From: Comamonas piscis
Lineage (GTDB): Bacteria; Pseudomonadota; Gammaproteobacteria; Burkholderiales; Burkholderiaceae_C
NCBI RefSeq assembly: GCF_014109725.1
Contig: NZ_CP058554.1
Span: forward strand, 2,232,001 to 2,296,000
Length of the DNA: 64,000 bases
Direction: 5' to 3'
Shown: positions 42,710 to 50,977 of the stretch, one piece after another
Layout: every line of letters starts with the position of its first letter
Numbering within the stretch: the stretch's first letter is position 1
Notes under the pieces: generated by a model
Told to the model about the DNA's origin: nothing
Databases searched by the model: none
Seen by the model: only the letters and a program-made list of their open reading frames with translations
Made by a program: the position numbers and the translations under genes

Positions 42710-43141
42710 TTAGTGGTTGGTATGGCCTTGGTCGGCAGCAGGTTGCTGCTGGGTCACGGCGGCCGGGTTGTGGTTGTGGCCAGGCATCATGTTGGTGTTC
42801 ATGTGGTACATGACCCACAAGGTACCGGCCAGGGTCACCGCCACGAACACCAGGGTGAAGATGGTGGACATCAGGGTCCAGCCGCCTTCGACCTTACCGT
42901 TCATGTGCAGGAAGTAGACCATGTGCACGATGATCTGCACGACCGCGAAGAAGGCGATGACCGCCACGGTGGTGGTGCGGTTCTCGAACACATCGCCCAT
43001 CACCACAGCGAAGGGAATAGCCGTCAGGATGATCGACAGGAAGAAGCCGATCATGTAGCCCGAGAAGGTGCTGTGCGGGCCGTCGTCATGACCGTGGTGG
43101 TCGTCGTGGCCGTGCGCGGCGTGGTTGTCTTGTGCGCTCAT
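42710..43141 (-). CDS. cyoD: Cytochrome bo3 quinol oxidase subunit IV
   Basis: 143 residues with three helices (YMIGFFLSIILTAIPFAVVM; VIAFFAVVQIIVHMVYFLHM; IFTLVFVAVTLAGTLWVMYH). The subunit IV core is preceded by a histidine-rich N-terminus (HAAHGHDDHHGHDDG) and followed by an extra histidine/proline/glutamine tail, both of which could bind metal. It starts directly after the cyoC stop, and SURF1 follows by 6 bp. Confidence 0.93.
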   Translation of the reverse strand: MSAQDNHAAHGHDDHHGHDDGPHSTFSGYMIGFFLSIILTAIPFAVVMGDVFENRTTTVAVIAFFAVVQIIVHMVYFLHMNGKVEGGWTLMSTIFTLVFVAVTLAGTLWVMYHMNTNMMPGHNHNPAAVTQQQPAADQGHTNH

Positions 43142-43765
43142 TTACAGCACTCCCATCAAATATACGAAGGAGAAAACGCCGATCCAGACCACGTCCAAGA
43201 AGTGCCAGAACATCGACAGGCACATCAGGCGGCGGTTGTTCTCGCGGGTCAGGCCGTGCTTGCCAATTTGCAGCAGCAGCACTACCAGCCACACCAGACC
43301 AAAGGTCACGTGCAGACCGTGGGTGCCCACCAGGGCAAAGAAGGCCGACATCGCAGCGCTGCTTTGCGGGCCAGCGCCCACGTGGATCAGGTGGTGGAAC
43401 TCATAGAGTTCCACGCCCAGGAAACCAGCACCAAACAGGCCGGTGATGATCAGCCAGACGACGGTGCCCTTGACCGAGCCCTTTTGCTTGGCCAGCATGG
43501 CAAAGCCGAAGGTGATGGACGACAGCAGCAGCAAGGCGGTATTGATGGCCACCAAGCTCAGGTCGAACAGCTCGGCGCCACCAGCGCCGCCTGCATAGTT
43601 GCGGCCCAGCGCACCGTAGGTGGCGAACAGGGCTGCAAAGATCAGGCAGTCGCTCATCAGGTAGAGCCAGAAGCCCAGAGCGGTGCCATTTTCTACGTGC
43701 GGCTCTTCCTTGAGGAAGTAGTCACGGGTACCGGTCGCTCCGGCGAGGGTGTTGTGATTAGACAT
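43142..43765 (-). CDS. cyoC: Cytochrome bo3 quinol oxidase subunit III
   Basis: 207 residues, five helices, the quinol-oxidase form of subunit III, which lacks the first two helices of mitochondrial COX3. Landmarks: FWLYLMSDCLIFAALFATYG, GVELYEFHHLIHVGAGPQSS, FALVGTHGLHVTFGLVWLVV and SMFWHFLDVVWIGVFSFVYL. It overlaps the cyoB stop by 8 bp and abuts cyoD, so the subunits are translated in step. Confidence 0.95.
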   Translation of the reverse strand: MSNHNTLAGATGTRDYFLKEEPHVENGTALGFWLYLMSDCLIFAALFATYGALGRNYAGGAGGAELFDLSLVAINTALLLLSSITFGFAMLAKQKGSVKGTVVWLIITGLFGAGFLGVELYEFHHLIHVGAGPQSSAAMSAFFALVGTHGLHVTFGLVWLVVLLLQIGKHGLTRENNRRLMCLSMFWHFLDVVWIGVFSFVYLMGVL

Positions 43766-45761
43766 GGCGGGCCAACAGTTGGGTACGTTCTTCTTCGGTG
43801 GCTGCTACTTCGCTTGCAGGGATGTAGTAGTCACGCTTGTAGTTGAAGGTGTGGATGATCGCAACCAATACGATGGCGGCGAAGCTGATGCCAGCGATCC
43901 ACCACATGTGCCAGATCATGGCGAAGCCGAAGACCAGGGCGATCATCGAGATCACGAAACCGGCGCCGGTGTTCTTGGGCATGTGGATGTCGCTGTAGTT
44001 GTCGAGCTTGCGCTTGAAGCCGTGCTTCTTCATGTCCCACCAGGCGTCGCTGTCATGCACCGCAGGGGTGAAGGCGAAGTTGTACTGAGGAGGAGGCGAG
44101 GATGTCGCCCATTCCAGGGTACGGCCATTCCAGCAGTCACCGGTCACGTCACGCAGCTCGTCACGCTTGAGGTAGCTGACGAACAACTGCACGAAGAAGC
44201 AGGCGATACCCAGTGCGATCAGCACGGCGCCGAAGGCCGCGACGATGAACCAGATTTGCAGCGAGGCGTCTTCGTAGTGGTTGACGCGGCGGGTCACGCC
44301 CATCAGGCCCAGCACATACAGCGGCGTGAAGGCCACCCAGAAACCGACGAACCAGAACCAGAACGATGCCTTGCCCCAGAACTCATCGAGGCGGTAGCCG
44401 AAAGCCTTGGGGTACCAGTAGTTGATACCGGCAAACACGGCAAACACGACGCCACCAATGATCACGTTGTGGAAGTGGGCAATCAGGAACAGCGAGTTGT
44501 GCAGCACAAAGTCAGCAGGCGGCACGGCCAGCAGCACACCGGTCATACCACCGATGGTGAAGGTCAGCATGAAGCCCACCGTCCACAGCATAGGCACGGT
44601 GAACTTGATGCGGCCACGGTACATCGTGAACAGCCAGTTGAAGATCTTGGCGCCGGTCGGGATCGAGATGATCATCGTCGTGATGCCGAAGAACGAGTTC
44701 ACGCTGGCGCCGGAGCCCATGGTGAAGAAGTGGTGCAGCCACACCAGCCAGGACAGGATGGTGATACACACGGTCGCGTACACCATCGAGGTGTAGCCAA
44801 ACAGACGCTTGCGCGAGAAGGTGGCGACGATTTCAGAGAACACGCCGAACGCAGGCAGGATCAGGATGTAAACCTCTGGGTGGCCCCAGATCCAGATCAG
44901 GTTCACGTACAGCATGGGGTTGCCGCCCAGCTCGTTGGTGAAGAAGTTGGTGCCGACGTAGCGGTCCAGGGTCATCAGCACCAGCACAGCGGTCAGGATC
45001 GGGAACGAGGCCACGATCAGCGCGTTGGTACACAGCGAGGTCCAGGTGAAGATAGGCATCTTCATCAGGTTCATGCCAGGTGCGCGCATCTTGATGATCG
45101 TCACGATCAGGTTGATACCGGACAGAGTGGTACCGACACCGGCAATCTGCAGCGCCCAGATGTAGTAATCCAGTCCGACGCCCGGGTGGTATTCACCCAG
45201 ACCCGACAGAGCCAGCCAGCCCAGGGTGGAGAACTCACCAACGAACAGCGAGGCCATCACCAGCACGGCGCCGGAGGTGGTCATCCAGAAGCTGAAGTTG
45301 TTCAGGAACGGGAAGGCCACGTCACGCGCACCGATTTGCAGCGGCACCAGATAGTTCATCAGGCCGGTCACAAAAGGCATGGCCACGAAGAAGATCATGA
45401 TCACGCCGTGGGCGGTGAAAATCTGATCGTAGTGGTGCGGGGGCAGGTAGCCCATCGATTCACCGGCGGCCAGGGCCTGCTGGCCACGCATCATGATTGC
45501 ATCGGCAAAGCCGCGCAGGAACATGACCAGGCCCAGGATCATGTACATGATCCCGATGTTCTTGTGGTCGATGGAGCAGATCCAGTTCTTCCACAGCGGA
45601 CCCCAAAGCTTGAACTTGGTGATACCGGCGAAGACGACGAGGCCGCCCAGGACCACGGCGATAAAGGTCCACAACACGATGGGCTCATGCACCATCGGTA
45701 TGTCATTCCATGTCAGCCGCCCGAGGAGCGGGTCATGGCTTACGTTTGTAGCTACGGACAT
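43758..45761 (-). CDS. cyoB: Cytochrome bo3 quinol oxidase subunit I
   Basis: Catalytic subunit of 667 residues and 15 helices, reducing O2 to water with quinol electrons while pumping protons. The quinol-site residues of E. coli CyoB (R71, D75, H98, Q101) are all present as R83, D87, H110 and Q113 (FLRGFADAIM; PPHHYDQIF), which marks it as a quinol and not a cytochrome c oxidase. The haem-copper site is intact: WIWGHPEVYIL (CuB histidine and crosslinked tyrosine), VWLHHFF and LIAHFHNVIIGG. It sits 30 bp after cyoA. Confidence 0.97.
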   Translation of the reverse strand: MSVATNVSHDPLLGRLTWNDIPMVHEPIVLWTFIAVVLGGLVVFAGITKFKLWGPLWKNWICSIDHKNIGIMYMILGLVMFLRGFADAIMMRGQQALAAGESMGYLPPHHYDQIFTAHGVIMIFFVAMPFVTGLMNYLVPLQIGARDVAFPFLNNFSFWMTTSGAVLVMASLFVGEFSTLGWLALSGLGEYHPGVGLDYYIWALQIAGVGTTLSGINLIVTIIKMRAPGMNLMKMPIFTWTSLCTNALIVASFPILTAVLVLMTLDRYVGTNFFTNELGGNPMLYVNLIWIWGHPEVYILILPAFGVFSEIVATFSRKRLFGYTSMVYATVCITILSWLVWLHHFFTMGSGASVNSFFGITTMIISIPTGAKIFNWLFTMYRGRIKFTVPMLWTVGFMLTFTIGGMTGVLLAVPPADFVLHNSLFLIAHFHNVIIGGVVFAVFAGINYWYPKAFGYRLDEFWGKASFWFWFVGFWVAFTPLYVLGLMGVTRRVNHYEDASLQIWFIVAAFGAVLIALGIACFFVQLFVSYLKRDELRDVTGDCWNGRTLEWATSSPPPQYNFAFTPAVHDSDAWWDMKKHGFKRKLDNYSDIHMPKNTGAGFVISMIALVFGFAMIWHMWWIAGISFAAIVLVAIIHTFNYKRDYYIPASEVAATEEERTQLLARHV

Positions 45762-45791
45762 ATTGAGTCTCTTTGAAAATTCTCGATGGGG

Positions 45792-46847
45792 TTACTGCGC
45801 CACGGGGGTGCCAGGCGCTGGCTCGCCCAGGGAGGCGACCACGGCAGGGGCGTTGGCCACCGTGCACACGTCGTCTTCAGGGATCAGCGAAACACTCTTG
45901 CCTGCAGCTGCGCGGGCCTTCATGTTGGCCATGGCATCCTTGGCCATGATCTCGTCCATGCACATCTTGCCGGCTTCAACGCAGCGGTTGAGCACGGCGT
46001 GGTACAGGGTGCTGTCGACATTGCCGAACAAACGGACCGGATCGCGCTCGCTCGGCTTTTCCAGCTTCACGTATTCAGCACGGTCCAGGGTGGCGCCTTC
46101 GGTCTTGGCCTTTTGCACCCAGGCGTCGAAGTCGCCATTGCTCAGGCCGTGGAACTTGAAGGTCATGCCGGCAAAGCCTGCGCCGCTGTAGTGCGAGCTC
46201 ATGCCCTTGTACACGCCTGGCTTGTTGATCACGGCATTCAGCTGTGTCTGCATCGATGGCATGGCATAGATCATGCCGGCCAGATCAGGCACGTAGAAGG
46301 CGTTCATCGTGGTGGTCGAGGTCAGCTTGAAGCGGATCGGACGGTCCACGGGTGCGGCCAGCTCGTTAACGGTGGCAATGCCTTGTTCGGGGTAGATGAA
46401 CAGCCATTTCCAGTCCATCGCCACCACTTCGACTTCCAGCGGCTTGACGTCAGCGGCCAGAGGGCGGTTGGCGTCAATGCGGTCCAGAGGACGGTAGGGG
46501 TCGAGCTTGTGGGTGTAGATCCAGGTCAGCGCGCCCAATGCGATAACGATCAGCAGTGGTACCGACCAGATCACCAGCTCCAGAATGGTGGAGTGGTGCC
46601 ATTCGGGATCGTAATCGGCTGGCTCATTGGTTTCGCGGTACTTGAACGCGAACAACAAGATCAACACGATCACGGGAACGATGATGATCAGCATCAGCAA
46701 GGTGGCGATGATCACCAGATTGCCGGACTGAGCCGCCACGTCCCCCGCAGGGTTGAGAACGACGGTATTACAGCCTGCAAGGCTGGCGGCAACCAGTAAC
46801 GCCGCAACGAGCCGTGAGGGCCCGTGAAGTTTTTTCAGATCAGGCAT
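45792..46847 (-). CDS. cyoA: Cytochrome bo3 quinol oxidase subunit II
   Basis: 351 residues. A lipoprotein signal peptide with lipobox SLAGC sets acylated C26; two membrane helices follow (LVIIATLLMLIIIVPVIVLI; LELVIWSVPLLIVIALGALT), then a periplasmic cupredoxin domain. That domain lacks the CuA cysteine pair (sequence around MNAFYVPDLAGMIYAMPSM), as expected for a quinol oxidase. The start at 46847 (MPDLKKLHG) gives a good signal peptide; the longer frame does not. It is first in the cyoABCD-SURF1-regBA run. No cyoE (haem O synthase) is in the window. Confidence 0.95.
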   Translation of the reverse strand: MPDLKKLHGPSRLVAALLVAASLAGCNTVVLNPAGDVAAQSGNLVIIATLLMLIIIVPVIVLILLFAFKYRETNEPADYDPEWHHSTILELVIWSVPLLIVIALGALTWIYTHKLDPYRPLDRIDANRPLAADVKPLEVEVVAMDWKWLFIYPEQGIATVNELAAPVDRPIRFKLTSTTTMNAFYVPDLAGMIYAMPSMQTQLNAVINKPGVYKGMSSHYSGAGFAGMTFKFHGLSNGDFDAWVQKAKTEGATLDRAEYVKLEKPSERDPVRLFGNVDSTLYHAVLNRCVEAGKMCMDEIMAKDAMANMKARAAAGKSVSLIPEDDVCTVANAPAVVASLGEPAPGTPVAQ

Positions 46848-46934
46848 GCGAAAGGGCACGGCAAGCGCGCTTAGGTATAAACATGGATTGCAAAATCCCC
46901 CCAAATGTAAATGCTAGAGGCAGGCCTGTCGATT

Positions 46935-46947
46935 GGACATTTTGTCC
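46935..46947. promoter_or_regulatory. Palindrome in the cyoA/MFS divergent gap
   Basis: GGACA-TTT-TGTCC, a 13-bp perfect palindrome, in the 187-bp gap between divergent cyoA and the transporter. It could be an operator for either promoter; no known consensus is matched. Confidence 0.35.
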
Positions 46948-47034
46948 TACGCCCTCTCAGAAAGTACCCAGCTAGGCTCCTGGTAAAGGTACGGTCTCAG
47001 CAGGCCGGTAACAGCTTGAGGAAGGAGCTTTTGT

Positions 47035-48387
47035 ATGAGTAGTCTCGGTTACACAGCATCTCCTGTCGGCGGCACCCCCGGTGCTGATCCCGATCTCCGT
47101 ACCCATTCTGAGGACGACGTAACACCTGGCGAGATCGCGGTCGGGGTGATTATCGGCCGTTCATCAGAGTATTTTGATTTTTTCGTATTTGGTATAGCGG
47201 CCGTCTTGGTCTTTCCCAGCGTTTTCTTTCCTCATTTCTCCGCGCTAAACGGTACTTTGCTGTCATTTGCGGTGTTTTCGATCGCGTTTGTTGCACGACC
47301 GGTAGGTACCGCCATTTCCATGGCCATTCAGCGCCGCTGGGGCCGTGCCGCCAAAATGACAGTCGCGCTGTTTTTGCTCGGTGTCGCCACCGTTGGCATT
47401 GCCTTTTTACCCGGGTATGAAGTGCTGGGCCGCACGGCCATCTGGCTGCTGGCATTGTTCCGCTTTGCCCAAGGTTTGGCGCTGGGTGGATCCTGGGATG
47501 GCTTGCCGTCGCTCTTGGCCATGAACGCCCCCAGCAACCGCCGAGGCTGGTATGCGATGATTGGCCAGTTGGGCGCTCCCCTGGGCTTTGTGCTCGCCGC
47601 CGGTCTGTTTGCCTACCTGTACAGCGCGCTGTCACAAGCCGAGTTTCTCGACTTCGGCTGGCGCTATCCGTTCTATGTCGCCTTTGCCGTCAACGTGGTG
47701 GCTTTGTTTGCGCGGCTGCAGCTGGTGATGGGCCAAACCTACACCCAGGCCATGCAGGAGCGTGAGCTGGAACCCGTCAGCGTCACCCGCTTGATCGACG
47801 AAGAAGGCAGCCACGTGGCGATTGGCGCTTTTGCAGCGCTGGCCAGCTTTGCGCTGTTCCATCTGGTCACCGTATTCCCGCTGTCCTGGATTTCGCTCTA
47901 CTCGCCGCAACCCATCGTGCATGTGCTGATGGTGCAGATTCTGGGTGCGTTCTGTGCGGCGCTGGCCATTGTGGCCTCGGGCAAGCTGGCGGACCGCTTT
48001 GGCCGGCGCAACACCTTGGGGGCCATGGCGGTGTTGATTGCACTGTTTAGCTTGGCAACGCCCAAGCTGCTGTCCAGCGGCGTCACGGGCAACAACATCT
48101 TCATCATCGTCGGCTTTGTGCTGCTGGGCCTGTCCTACGGCCAATCCTCCGGCACCGTCACTGCCAACTTCTCGGCGCGCTACCGTTACACCGGCGCGGC
48201 CTTGTCTACCGACATGGCCTGGCTGGTGGGTGCTGCGTTTGCACCGTTGGTGGCGCTGGGCCTGTCTGCCAAGTTTGGTTTGATTGCCGTTTGCCTCTAC
48301 CTGCTGTCGGGTGCCGTCTGCACTTTGGTGGCCCTGGGTATCAACCGTGCACTGGAGACGCGCGAAGGCGCGGAATCAGGCACCTGA
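47035..48387 (+). CDS. MFS transporter, metabolite:H+ symporter type
   Basis: 450 residues, 12 helices. The opening GEIAVGVIIGRSSEYFDFFV and ALFRFAQGLALGGSWDGLPS fit the MHS group (ProP, KgtP, ShiA). The loop 8-9 motif reads GKLADRFGRRN. About 30 polar residues precede helix 1. AGGAAGGAG stands upstream of the ATG at 47035. The substrate is likely a small organic acid or betaine; it cannot be assigned. Divergent from cyoA, ended by a two-way terminator. Confidence 0.88.
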   Translation: MSSLGYTASPVGGTPGADPDLRTHSEDDVTPGEIAVGVIIGRSSEYFDFFVFGIAAVLVFPSVFFPHFSALNGTLLSFAVFSIAFVARPVGTAISMAIQRRWGRAAKMTVALFLLGVATVGIAFLPGYEVLGRTAIWLLALFRFAQGLALGGSWDGLPSLLAMNAPSNRRGWYAMIGQLGAPLGFVLAAGLFAYLYSALSQAEFLDFGWRYPFYVAFAVNVVALFARLQLVMGQTYTQAMQERELEPVSVTRLIDEEGSHVAIGAFAALASFALFHLVTVFPLSWISLYSPQPIVHVLMVQILGAFCAALAIVASGKLADRFGRRNTLGAMAVLIALFSLATPKLLSSGVTGNNIFIIVGFVLLGLSYGQSSGTVTANFSARYRYTGAALSTDMAWLVGAAFAPLVALGLSAKFGLIAVCLYLLSGAVCTLVALGINRALETREGAESGT

Positions 48388-48466
48388 CCGGTTTTATCAG
48401 GGGACTGTCCATTGCGGACAGCCGGGGCGAAGGATTGACCTTAGCGCCTGGGCCTTGATGAAAACA

Positions 48467-48500
48467 AAGCTGCAGAGCGATGCTTCTGCAGCTTTTTTTA
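48467..48500. terminator. Bidirectional terminator between the MFS and rlhA genes
   Basis: AAAGCTGCAGA / TCTGCAGCTTT stem. T runs follow on both strands (TTTTTTT on plus, TTTGTTTTC on minus), suiting the convergent genes on either side. Confidence 0.85.
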
Positions 48501-48523
48501 TGGGCGCGGGGTAGACGGGGCGA

Positions 48524-50527
48524 TCAGGTGCGCACCACCGCAGGGCGGCTGCGGTAGAACCGCATTGGGAACTCCTGCATCTCCTTGGCATGCTGGTTGA
48601 TGACCGAGCGCTTCATCTTGCCCACCACATGCATCTCGCAGGGCTTGCAGTCAAAGCGCAGGGTCAGCTTTTCCTTGCCATTGATCAGCTGCAGCGGTTC
48701 GGCCTTGATGGTGCCCTTAACGCCGATCACTCCCTTGGCCTGCTTGGGGCAGAGGCTCATCGAGAAGCGCACGCAGTGCTTGGTGATCATCAGCGAGACT
48801 TCGCCTTCTTCTTCCTTGCTCTCGTAGGCCGCGTCAATTACCTTGACGCCATGCTTCATATAGAAGTCATGCGCCTTTTGGTTGAACACATTAGAGAGAT
48901 AGCTCAGTGTGTCTTCCGGGAAAGGCGCAGGCGGCTCTACCGGGAGCGCGCGCGGCAGGCGCACAAAGCCGGCTTCGCGGGCGGCTTCCAGCGCAGCCAC
49001 GGCATCGCGGCGCAGCTGGTTCAAGGCGGAGGCCGGGATAAACCAGGGCTGGTCCATCTGCAGGCTGATGTCATGCACCGAGAAAATGGTGGCGCCAAAG
49101 CGGCCCAGCTGGTCGCGCAAGCTGGCCTCGGCCCGCGCGCTATCCGTGGCGGGCTGGTGCAGCTGCACCAGGTGGGCGCTGCCGACAAAGCCGTCATCGT
49201 CGGTCAGGGTCAACGCAAAGCCGTCCACCGTTTGGCCAAGCTGGGCCCAGAGGCCAATGCGGCGCTCGCTGGACTTTTTGTCCAGGCTGCGTACCCAGTC
49301 CATGTCGCGGTTGCGGTTCACTTCCAGGCCCTTGCGCAGGTCCTTGAAGCCGGCGATCGGGTCCTTGGGGAACACGCGCCACAGCGATTGCTTCGCATCC
49401 ACCGATTCGGCACGGTTGATCTGCATGCCGACCAGCTCTTTTTGCAGGTCGTAGTAGCACAGTCCATCGCCGTTGTGCAGCACGGTGTCGCGGCTGGAGG
49501 TTTCCAGCTCGACAAAGTTCTCGCCCACCTTGGTCACCCAGCCAATCGCGCGGCCGGGGGTCTTGGGGGTGTCAAAGGCGCCGATATCGTCCTTGCGGCC
49601 ATTGACGAAGTAGTCGGTGAACTCGCGGTTGAAGTTCTGGTCCGGATCGGGTGTGAAGCTGAAGCTGGTGCGGCCCGACGACGAGCGCGCCAGCGGCGCA
49701 TCCGAGAACTCGCGCTCTTCGATGATCTCGTCGAGCAGCTTGCGGTAGTGGGCTGTGATGTTCTTCACATAGCCCATGTCCTTGTAGCGCCCCTCAATCT
49801 TGAAGCTGCGCACCCCCGCATCGATCAGCGCGCGCAGGTTATCGCTCTGGTTGTTGTCCTTCATCGACAGCACATGCTTTTCATGCGCAATGATGCGGCC
49901 CTGGGCGTCCAGCACCTCGTAGGGCAGGCGGCAGGCCTGGTTGCAATCGCCCCGGTTGGCGCTGCGGCCGGTGTGGGCATGGGTGATGTAGCACTGGCCC
50001 GAGTAGGCGACGCACAAGGCGCCATGCACAAAGAACTCAATCGTCGTGCGGGCCGGGTCGGTCGCAGCACGCACAGCGGCAATTTGTTTCAGATCCAGCT
50101 CACGCGCCACCACGATCTGCGACAGCCCCGCATCCTGCAGAAAGCGGGCTTTCTCGGGCGTGCGGATATCGCTTTGGGTGGAGGCATGCAGCTGGATCGG
50201 CGGCAGGTCCAGCTCCAGCAGGCCCATGTCCTGGATGATCAGCGCATCGGCGCCGGCCTCATACACCTGCCAGGCCATCTGGCGCGCGCCTTCGAGCTCG
50301 TCATCGCGCAAGATGGTATTGAGCGTGATGAAGATGCGGCTGCCAAAGCGGTGCGCATGGCTGATGAGGCGCTCCAGATCGCGGATGTCATTGCCCGCCG
50401 TGGCGCGTGCGCCAAAGGCAGGCCCGCCGATATAGACGGCATCGGCGCCATGGTTGATGGCTTCAATCCCAATATCGGCATCGCGGGCCGGGGAGAGCAG
50501 TTCGAGCTGGTGGGGCAGGAGGGACAT
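48524..50527 (-). CDS. rlhA: U32 peptidase-family protein, 23S rRNA C2501 hydroxylation (RlhA-like)
   Basis: 667 residues, close to the length of E. coli RlhA (YdcP) and much longer than TrhP (YegQ). The U32 core is clear: ELLSPARDADIGIEAINHGA at the start, FVHGALCVAYSGQCYITHAH and ANRGDCNQACRLPYEVLD with the clustered cysteines thought to hold an iron-sulfur cluster. A long C-terminal region with further cysteines (KHCVRFSMSLCPKQAKG; RFDCKPCEMHVVGKM) follows. RlhA adds the 5-hydroxyl to C2501 of 23S rRNA, using prephenate-derived chemistry and iron. Assignment is by length and family. Confidence 0.85.
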   Translation of the reverse strand: MSLLPHQLELLSPARDADIGIEAINHGADAVYIGGPAFGARATAGNDIRDLERLISHAHRFGSRIFITLNTILRDDELEGARQMAWQVYEAGADALIIQDMGLLELDLPPIQLHASTQSDIRTPEKARFLQDAGLSQIVVARELDLKQIAAVRAATDPARTTIEFFVHGALCVAYSGQCYITHAHTGRSANRGDCNQACRLPYEVLDAQGRIIAHEKHVLSMKDNNQSDNLRALIDAGVRSFKIEGRYKDMGYVKNITAHYRKLLDEIIEEREFSDAPLARSSSGRTSFSFTPDPDQNFNREFTDYFVNGRKDDIGAFDTPKTPGRAIGWVTKVGENFVELETSSRDTVLHNGDGLCYYDLQKELVGMQINRAESVDAKQSLWRVFPKDPIAGFKDLRKGLEVNRNRDMDWVRSLDKKSSERRIGLWAQLGQTVDGFALTLTDDDGFVGSAHLVQLHQPATDSARAEASLRDQLGRFGATIFSVHDISLQMDQPWFIPASALNQLRRDAVAALEAAREAGFVRLPRALPVEPPAPFPEDTLSYLSNVFNQKAHDFYMKHGVKVIDAAYESKEEEGEVSLMITKHCVRFSMSLCPKQAKGVIGVKGTIKAEPLQLINGKEKLTLRFDCKPCEMHVVGKMKRSVINQHAKEMQEFPMRFYRSRPAVVRT

Positions 50528-50678
50528 AGGGGGCGGATTATCTCAGCAGACGGCCGATATCCGGGGCTGGCAGTCAACATTGCCGAGCGCTTTCACGGGC
50601 CGCTGATTCCAGCCTCAGAAGCCAGTACACGCTGCTGGGCTGATAATTGGCGCTTTGCAAGCTGCGGGGGAGGGCGCC

Positions 50679-50927
50679 ATGCGTGCGATTTTTGGTTTGC
50701 TGGGGTTGTTGGTGGTCATGGCCATTGTTGCCGTTTTGATGAAGCAGAACCTGCATGCCACGGCTGCGGACCCAGGCGCAGCAAACAGCAATGCGGTGAC
50801 GGCTCCCGCCATCGATACCAGTGGCAATGTGCATGAACAAAGCCAGCAGATTCAGCAACGGGTGCGTGATGGCTTGAACGACGCGCTCCAGCAGGGTGAG
50901 CAGCGGCTCAAGGATGCGGATCAATGA
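50679..50927 (+). CDS. Small single-helix membrane protein
   Basis: 82 residues. A membrane helix at the start (IFGLLGLLVVMAIVAVLM) is followed by a periplasmic or cytoplasmic tail of about 55 residues, polar and glutamine-rich, with coiled-coil character at the end (EQSQQIQQRVRDGLNDALQQ). GGGGGAGGG precedes the ATG at 50679. No family recognised. It is divergent from rlhA and 50 bp before tadA, with which it may be co-transcribed. Confidence 0.7.
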   Translation: MRAIFGLLGLLVVMAIVAVLMKQNLHATAADPGAANSNAVTAPAIDTSGNVHEQSQQIQQRVRDGLNDALQQGEQRLKDADQ

Positions 50928-50977
50928 CAGCGCATGACTGCCGGGTCTGCACCGCAGCCTTTGGGGTGAGGGTCTGA

